Positions 5,207 to 10,386 of a stretch of 10,386 bases of DNA are shown one piece after another. The position numbers were made by a program, and so were the translations under genes. The stretch is from Caldifarciminota bacterium (GTDB lineage Bacteria > Hydrothermota > Hydrothermia > B15-G9 > WFZT01). Within the stretch, counting starts at the first letter, position 1; every line of letters starts with the position of its first letter. Below the pieces are notes generated by a model, which saw nothing but the letters and a program-made list of their open reading frames with translations, made no database searches and was not told the origin of the DNA. Location: the NCBI GenBank assembly GCA_026986235.1, contig JALSOY010000166.1, forward strand, positions 1 to 10,386, written 5' to 3'.

Positions 5207-5234
5207 TGACTATATTTTTTAGCTGAATTAAAAT
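5206..5234 (+). promoter_or_regulatory. Promoter of the tpiA-secG-rplU operon, leaderless type
   Basis: TTGACT (5206-5211) and TAAAAT (5229-5234) lie 17 bases apart, each a 5/6 match. The predicted start is near 5241, between the two in-frame ATGs at 5237 and 5243. Hence the 5243 ATG is the probable start, at the very 5' end of the message. Confidence 0.7.
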
Positions 5235-5242
5235 TAATGCCC

Positions 5243-6007
5243 ATGAGAAAGAGGATTATAGCAGGAAACTGGAAAATGCATAAAACCCTTACCGAGGGTC
5301 TTGAGCTCGTGGAGATGTTGAAGGCAGGGTATGAACCCGATGGTTATTACGAAGTCGTGGTTCATCCTCCTTATACCCTCCTTTCCCCCGTCTCAAAGGC
5401 ACTGGAAGAGAGTGAGATCAGGCTGGGAGCCCAGAATGTCTTTTATGAGGACAGAGGGGCATACACAGGTGAAATCTCCCCGGTTATGTTGAAAGACATA
5501 GGTGTTGAGTATGTCATCGTAGGACATTCTGAGAGGAGAAAGTATTTTCACGAGGACAACGAAACCGTATTAAAAAAGGTGAAGGCCGTTTTAAGGCACG
5601 GGATGAAACCCATCCTTTGTGTGGGGGAGACCCTTGAGGAGAGGGAGAGTGGAAAGGCCAGAGAAGTGGTAGCCCGTCAGATTTCTATTTTAAAAGAGAT
5701 ACCTGTGGGAGACATGGAGGATATAATCATCGCTTACGAGCCGGTATGGGCGATAGGGACCGGGAAAACGGCCACACCCGAACTTGCCCAGGAGATGCAC
5801 GCATTCATCAGAGATACCATAGAAAAGATGTTTAACAGGGAGATCGCCATCAATGTCCCCATCCTCTACGGAGGCAGTGTAAAGCCGGGAAATGTTTACG
5901 ACCTCACATCGGAGGATGACATTGACGGCGCTCTCGTGGGAGGTGCATCCCTGGATGCAGACAGCTTTCTTGCAATAATCAAAAACGCTGCAAGGAAAAT
6001 CATTTAG
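5243..6007 (+). CDS. tpiA: Triose-phosphate isomerase
   Basis: This enzyme interconverts dihydroxyacetone phosphate and glyceraldehyde 3-phosphate in glycolysis and gluconeogenesis. From ATG 5243 it has 254 residues, normal for the family. All active-site parts are present: Asn9 and Lys11 in AGNWKM, the electrophile His95 in VGHSERR, the base Glu166 in AYEPVWAIGTGK, with loop 6 just after it, and the phosphate-binding YGGSVKPGN and GALVGGASL. The start at 5243 (MRKRIIAGNWKM) is the usual N-terminus. ATG 5237, two codons earlier, lies too close to the -10 box (5229-5234) to be transcribed from that promoter. There is no SD; the message is probably leaderless. secG follows after 19 bases, a common bacterial pairing. 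Confidence 0.98.
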   Translation: MRKRIIAGNWKMHKTLTEGLELVEMLKAGYEPDGYYEVVVHPPYTLLSPVSKALEESEIRLGAQNVFYEDRGAYTGEISPVMLKDIGVEYVIVGHSERRKYFHEDNETVLKKVKAVLRHGMKPILCVGETLEERESGKAREVVARQISILKEIPVGDMEDIIIAYEPVWAIGTGKTATPELAQEMHAFIRDTIEKMFNREIAINVPILYGGSVKPGNVYDLTSEDDIDGALVGGASLDADSFLAIIKNAARKII

Positions 6008-6026
6008 AGAAGAGGGAGGAGTTTGT

Positions 6027-6353
6027 ATGCTTTACAAGATTCTTGTGGTAATTTATCTCGTAACGGTAATTTTAATGGTTGTCGTAATTCTTCTGCAGGA
6101 GCCCAAAGAGGGTGGTCTATCAACCGGTATAGGTGGAGCTGGAGTGGAAAACATACTCGGAGTGAGGGGAGCCCCCACATTTTTTACCAAGTTAACCGCT
6201 GCACTGGGGGCCATTTTCCTGACACTTTCTTTAATACTCTCACTCCTTCATTCGCCCTCCCAGAGGACAGGTAGCGTAATTGAAAAAGAGGTGAAGAAAG
6301 GTGGCATCCAGCTGCCACCCATTCAGGCTCCACAGAATCCACAAAATCAATAA
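6027..6353 (+). CDS. secG: Protein translocase subunit SecG
   Basis: SecG is the small SecYEG translocon subunit that speeds SecA-driven export. The 108-residue protein has two membrane helices (about 3-23 and 53-74) joined by the family loop LLQEPKEGGLSTGIGGAG. It ends in a polar Pro/Gln-rich tail (QLPPIQAPQNPQNQ), which is common and poorly conserved. SD GGAGGAG (6015-6021) stands five bases before the ATG. It lies between tpiA and rplU, co-directional with short gaps, so one transcript is likely. Confidence 0.95.
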   Translation: MLYKILVVIYLVTVILMVVVILLQEPKEGGLSTGIGGAGVENILGVRGAPTFFTKLTAALGAIFLTLSLILSLLHSPSQRTGSVIEKEVKKGGIQLPPIQAPQNPQNQ

Positions 6354-6368
6354 AGGAGGAAAGGAAAA

Positions 6369-6683
6369 ATGTATGTGGTCCTCGAAGCCGGTGGAATGCA
6401 GTTTATAGCCAGGGAAAACGATACTCTGATAATTCCCAAGATAAAAAACGAAGTGGGCGATAAAATTACATTTGACAGAATACTACTATACAAAAATGAC
6501 GAAGAAATCCTGATCGGGAAACCGTATCTTGACAATGTTAAAGTTGAAGCTGAGGTAGTTGCCCACAAAAAGCTACCGAAGATCACCGTCTTTAAATTCA
6601 AAAGGCGTAAAAACTACAAGAGAAAGAAGGGACACAGGCAGCCTGTAACCGAGATAAAAATCACCGGCATTTCTAAAGAATAA
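6369..6683 (+). CDS. rplU: 50S ribosomal protein bL21
   Basis: bL21 binds 23S rRNA in the large subunit. The 104 residues begin MYVVLEAGGMQF and contain GDKITFDRILLYKNDEEILIGKPYLDNVKVEAEVVAH. They continue with the RNA-binding signature KFKRRKNYKRKKGHRQPVTEIKI, which identifies the family. SD AGGAGGA (6354-6360) directly follows the secG stop. It is unusual that rpmA, its normal neighbour, is not next to it but about 4.5 kb upstream in another operon; a secreted protease gene follows instead. Confidence 0.98.
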   Translation: MYVVLEAGGMQFIARENDTLIIPKIKNEVGDKITFDRILLYKNDEEILIGKPYLDNVKVEAEVVAHKKLPKITVFKFKRRKNYKRKKGHRQPVTEIKITGISKE

Positions 6684-6699
6684 ACCGGGAGGGAGTAAA

Positions 6700-9600
6700 A
6701 TGGGTCTGCAGAAGGGTGTCTGGATGGGGATTCTTATTTTATTTTCCTTACTTCACTCCAGATTTATTGATCTCCAGGAGGGGAAAAATTTTAGCTACGA
6801 TTTCGTTATCCTCACAGAAGACTCCCTCGTGGAGGTATTTCAGGATTTTGTTGATCTAAAGTGGAAAACCGGAGTGACCACCACTATTTTCCCCATTTCC
6901 TATGTCAAATCAAACTTTGCAGGCTCCGATATTCAGGAGAAAATAAGAAACTTCATCAGATACTACCACGAATCCGGTACCCGTTACTTTCTGCTTGCAG
7001 CTGACAACGATGTTATACCGGCACGAGTCCTGTACATTCCCATAAGCGGGATGGCAGATGACTTTATCCCATCAGACTTCTATTACATGTGTCTTGACGG
7101 AGACTTTAATGCAGATGGAGACTCACTTTTTGGCGAGTTTTCCGACAGTGTGGATGTCTCTCCTGATGTAGTAGTCTCAAGATTACCTGTAAAAAGTTCT
7201 TCGGATGTGAGAAACTATTTAAAAAAAGTCAGGTCCTACATGTTCTCACCCTATCCACAACTGAACAGGGCAACTTTCATCGGATCCGACATTACCACCC
7301 CGGGATCAGGTGCGCAGTACTGCATCTCCCTTGAGGACTCCTTCCCTGCTGAATTTGAGAAGCTGGAATTTTTCGAAACATCTTCTCATAGTAACGACAA
7401 AAATGAGGTCCTTGACTCCCTCTCTACAGGATCAGGATTCGTTTATGGCAACCTCCACGCACAATCCTTTGACAGGATGCTTATCAACTTCACGCCGAGG
7501 AGACCCATGACCAATTACGATGTTGACAACAGACTGTTGAACTACGATAAACCTGGGTTTTACGACATAGTCACATGCCACATTGGTGGATTTGATACAG
7601 ACGCCCTCGCAGAGCACCTGATACTTGATTCAACGGGGGCAATAGGTGTTTATGCAACAACGAGGTTAAACTATCCTGCAATAACGGCAAACCTGAACAA
7701 ATACTTTTACGGCCAGCTTTTCAGACACGGCAACAGGAGGATGGGAGATCTCGACTTCCTCACGAGAACAAGATACGCTAATTTTGCAGGTAGTTTTATT
7801 AACTACAGGTATGTTGTGTTCTCTTACGAGCTTTTCGGAGACCCCACTCTAAAACTCTGGACAGGATATCCAGAGCCCCTCAGGGTAAATGTCAGTGCCT
7901 CTGACTCACTTCTCACCGTTGAAGTCAGAGATTCTCTGGGAAATCCCGTACCTCAGGCCACCGTGGTCGTTTATTCTAAAGGTTCGTTCCTTTCAACCGG
8001 TGAGACAGGTGACAGTGGAGTTGCCATCGTGAGTATCAGACCCGGTGGGATGAGCATTTTCGTTGAAAAGGACGGCTACCAGAATTTCCTTGATACCCTC
8101 ACAATTAACTACAATGGACCTGTTGTCAGATTTTTTGGATCGGGATTCTCCCATGGTGTTATCCTGCCAGGAGATACAGTATCGGTGGTCGTGGGTATCA
8201 CCAATGCTGGTGGTGATGCAGCAGGCGACTTCAGTGTCGTTGCAGTTTCAGCCGATCCCTGTGTCCGGATTTTAAATGGAGAGTTTTATGTTGAAAGGAT
8301 TGATCCCGGTGATTCTATTCTCGTAACCGATAGCCTCTCTTTTGTGGTGGATCAAAGTGCAGGTGATATGGAAAGTTTTGAAATCCACCTTTACTGTGTG
8401 GGACAGGATACCGTTGCGTCTGACAGCATTCAGGGAATCGTAAAGCGATCTGACCTCTCTATCATATACATGAGGGTGACAGGTGACTCTCTGATGAACA
8501 TTCATGTGGGTATTTCCAATGACGGAAGTTATGGAAGCAGGAGTTTCAATGCAGGCATTCTTCCGGGAAACTACACCGTAGTGGATTCCCTCGTGGAAGA
8601 TTCACTGGGTTCCCATGGTATTATGGAGGTTTCAGGGCTCAGTATCCGGTTAACCGATGCATTTGACAGTACCGTGGGGATTTTTGTGGTTGACAGATTC
8701 TCGTCGGACACTGCCTGGATCAGGATAGGGAACACTTACAGCGTGGGGCATGTGTCTTACACCCCACTTCAGGGAGGAGTGAGGCTTACATGGGAACCTG
8801 TTGAAGGTGCCTGTGGATATGCCATCTTCCGTGAAAGTGGTGGACCTTACCGCCTTGCCGGTTTCACCAGAATGGGCTGGTTTTATGACAGTATGAATAC
8901 AGTTTCTAACTACAGAATTGCAGTTGTTGATTCCGGTGGTTTCTGTGGTGAACCTGGAGAAGAGGTACAGATCTATCCCAACTTTCCTGTTAAAAACGGC
9001 TTTCCCGTGTATGCAGAGGGTGGAGTTTATGGATCACCTGTGGCGGGAGAGTTCGATACAGCATACCCGGGCAAAGAGATACTGATCGCGAGTTTCCCCT
9101 ACGGTTATGTTTACCTCTACCACTCCGACGGCAGGATTGCAGATGGATGGCCCGTATTCCTCGGAGGCGAGATATGGGCTTCACCTGCGATGGCTGACCT
9201 CGACGGAGACGGTGAAGACGAGGCCATAGTTACCCTCAGGTCTTCAAATGAGGTCCACGCCTTTAACGGCGATGGCTCAGAGTTACCCGGCTGGCCTGTA
9301 CACACGGGAAGGGGAACGCTTTTTACACCTGCCATCGGTGATCTTGACGGTGATGGCAGTCCGGAAATAGTTATAAACGACCAGTCTTCCGATCTCTACA
9401 TATTTCGGAATGATGGATCAGGATACCTCGATTCTTCTGGAATTTTTCTGAATGTAGGGAACTGGTGGAAAGCCGGGTCGCCTGTGATCTTCGACTACGA
9501 TGGGGACCTGATCAACGATATTGGTGTGGGAATCTACACAAACGGTCACCTCTACTTTGGTGTTTTCTCATCCTCAGGTGACACACTCCTTTTAATACCA

Positions 9601-10386
9601 CTGGAATCCAGAATCGCTTCACCACCTGTCGTGGGCGATTTCAGAAGAGATCTGAACGGATACGAGATCTTGATTAACGATAACGGGACTGTAAAACTCT
9701 TTGACCATCAGGGTAACCTCCTCGTTTCAGATGAAGGTTTCCGCACGGTTGTCGCAGCGGATGTAAACTTTGACGGTGAGCTCGACATCGTAGGAACGAC
9801 AGAGAGAGGAGTAAAGGTCATCTCCTCTCGTGGATCCGTTTTACTAAACATGGAATTTCCAGGATCTGAGTATTATCTGAAGGAGCCGGTTGTGGGAGAC
9901 ATTGATAACGACCGGGTCCCGGAAATCCTGTTCGAAAGTCTCCTTGGAAGCAGACTCTTTTCCGTTGAACTCGACAGCTCCATAACACCCGGGTTTCCCT
10001 TTAACCTCGTTGAGTCACCTGGATACTCCATTCCTGTTCTTGACGACATTGATGGAGACGGTTTCCTTGATGTCATTGTTGCAAGCACCTTTGACAGTGT
10101 ATGGGTGCTTGAAACCAGGACTCCCGCTTCACCCTCACGACTTCTCTTCCCTGTGGAAAAATACAATTATGCAAGGACAGGATTCATCAATTTCATACCC
10201 TCAGGGAGGTCAACGGATAGCCCGTTAAAAAGGCCACTCCTCTTCCCCACGGTCACCAGGGGCACGGTGTTTCTCACATCCGACGATACCCCGGTTGAAT
10301 TGACTTTTTACACTGTTGACGGGAGGGTGGTTAAAAGATTTACAAAGGGAGTGTCAGGTACCTTAAAATTAAAGCTCAACTTTCCC
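6700..10386 (+). CDS. Secreted gingipain-like (family C25) protease with FG-GAP/VCBS repeats, 3' end missing
   Basis: One uninterrupted frame of 1229 codons runs to the window edge, starting at ATG 6700 after GGGAGGGAG (6687-6695). Residues 6-20 look like a signal peptide (Lys5, then VWMGILILFSLLHS). Residues 30-390 fit a C25 cysteine peptidase: His253 in VYGNLHAQS, Cys293 in DIVTCHIGGFDT, GAIGVYATTRLNY after it, and the closing SYELFGDPTLKLW. Then come an Ig/carboxypeptidase-regulatory-like domain (about 391-475), CARDB-like beta domains (to about 685), and an FN3-like domain (688-755). A beta-propeller region (about 761-1165) carries calcium-type repeats DLDGDG (833-838, 881-886), DYDGD (932), DVNFDG (1021), DIDND (1067) and DIDGDG (1116-1121). 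From about 1182 it resembles a T9SS/FlgD-type sorting domain (VELTFYTVDGRVVKRF). Catalysis is probable, but the usual GHG around the His is NLHA. Confidence 0.85.
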   Translation, partial: MGLQKGVWMGILILFSLLHSRFIDLQEGKNFSYDFVILTEDSLVEVFQDFVDLKWKTGVTTTIFPISYVKSNFAGSDIQEKIRNFIRYYHESGTRYFLLAADNDVIPARVLYIPISGMADDFIPSDFYYMCLDGDFNADGDSLFGEFSDSVDVSPDVVVSRLPVKSSSDVRNYLKKVRSYMFSPYPQLNRATFIGSDITTPGSGAQYCISLEDSFPAEFEKLEFFETSSHSNDKNEVLDSLSTGSGFVYGNLHAQSFDRMLINFTPRRPMTNYDVDNRLLNYDKPGFYDIVTCHIGGFDTDALAEHLILDSTGAIGVYATTRLNYPAITANLNKYFYGQLFRHGNRRMGDLDFLTRTRYANFAGSFINYRYVVFSYELFGDPTLKLWTGYPEPLRVNVSASDSLLTVEVRDSLGNPVPQATVVVYSKGSFLSTGETGDSGVAIVSIRPGGMSIFVEKDGYQNFLDTLTINYNGPVVRFFGSGFSHGVILPGDTVSVVVGITNAGGDAAGDFSVVAVSADPCVRILNGEFYVERIDPGDSILVTDSLSFVVDQSAGDMESFEIHLYCVGQDTVASDSIQGIVKRSDLSIIYMRVTGDSLMNIHVGISNDGSYGSRSFNAGILPGNYTVVDSLVEDSLGSHGIMEVSGLSIRLTDAFDSTVGIFVVDRFSSDTAWIRIGNTYSVGHVSYTPLQGGVRLTWEPVEGACGYAIFRESGGPYRLAGFTRMGWFYDSMNTVSNYRIAVVDSGGFCGEPGEEVQIYPNFPVKNGFPVYAEGGVYGSPVAGEFDTAYPGKEILIASFPYGYVYLYHSDGRIADGWPVFLGGEIWASPAMADLDGDGEDEAIVTLRSSNEVHAFNGDGSELPGWPVHTGRGTLFTPAIGDLDGDGSPEIVINDQSSDLYIFRNDGSGYLDSSGIFLNVGNWWKAGSPVIFDYDGDLINDIGVGIYTNGHLYFGVFSSSGDTLLLIPLESRIASPPVVGDFRRDLNGYEILINDNGTVKLFDHQGNLLVSDEGFRTVVAADVNFDGELDIVGTTERGVKVISSRGSVLLNMEFPGSEYYLKEPVVGDIDNDRVPEILFESLLGSRLFSVELDSSITPGFPFNLVESPGYSIPVLDDIDGDGFLDVIVASTFDSVWVLETRTPASPSRLLFPVEKYNYARTGFINFIPSGRSTDSPLKRPLLFPTVTRGTVFLTSDDTPVELTFYTVDGRVVKRFTKGVSGTLKLKLNFP

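Noticed and set aside
6023..6274. 83-residue frame overlapping secG
   Set aside because: It is a shifted reading of secG, which has an SD, two membrane helices and the family loop.
7310..10228. Several short frames on both strands across the protease region
   Set aside because: All lie within the single 1229-codon C25/FG-GAP frame, lack SD sites and have no recognisable motifs.

Overview
The window reads as ordinary bacterial chromosome, densely packed and in short operons. It has bacterial ribosomal proteins bL21 and bL27, SecG, sigma70-type promoters and strong Shine-Dalgarno (SD) sites inside operons. Arginine is coded mostly by AGA/AGG, as in many thermophiles. A V-type ATPase subunit D sits beside a large secreted family C25 (gingipain-like) protease with FG-GAP/VCBS repeats and a C-terminal sorting-type domain. 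That mix suggests an uncultured thermophilic lineage near the FCB group, for example WOR-3/Hydrothermota-like. This placement is inference from gene content only.

Layout. Positions 1-871 hold the end of a membrane-protein gene overlapped by a small winged-helix regulator. Positions 896-1830 hold a promoter, V-ATPase subunit D and rpmA, ending in a perfect palindrome shared with a convergent P-loop kinase gene (1868-2563, minus). Back-to-back promoters at 2571-2642 drive the kinase leftward and, rightward, queF, a preQ0 transporter (yhhQ type), an unknown 93-residue protein and a peroxiredoxin (to 4468). A convergent Rrf2/IscR-like regulator (4469-4921, minus) follows. Its promoter lies beside a 212-bp MITE-like element with terminal inverted repeats and an 11-bp target duplication (4973-5206). 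Then come tpiA, secG, rplU and the C25 protease, which runs off the right edge.

How the genes fit together. QueF and the YhhQ-like carrier form a queuosine-precursor uptake and reduction pair. The Rrf2 protein keeps three cysteines in an IscR-like arrangement and has a candidate operator over its own start site. tpiA (glycolysis), secG (Sec export) and rplU (translation) form a housekeeping operon, with a secreted protease attached behind.

The most notable observations concern transcription and mobility. The element splits what was once a compact divergent promoter pair between the Rrf2 gene and tpiA. Three operon-first genes (V-ATPase D, kinase, tpiA) have a -10 box only 7-10 bases before the ATG and no SD, which predicts leaderless mRNAs, whereas most downstream genes have strong SD sites. 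No tRNA, rRNA, CRISPR array or known riboswitch was seen. I did not find a convincing new defence or biosynthetic system.
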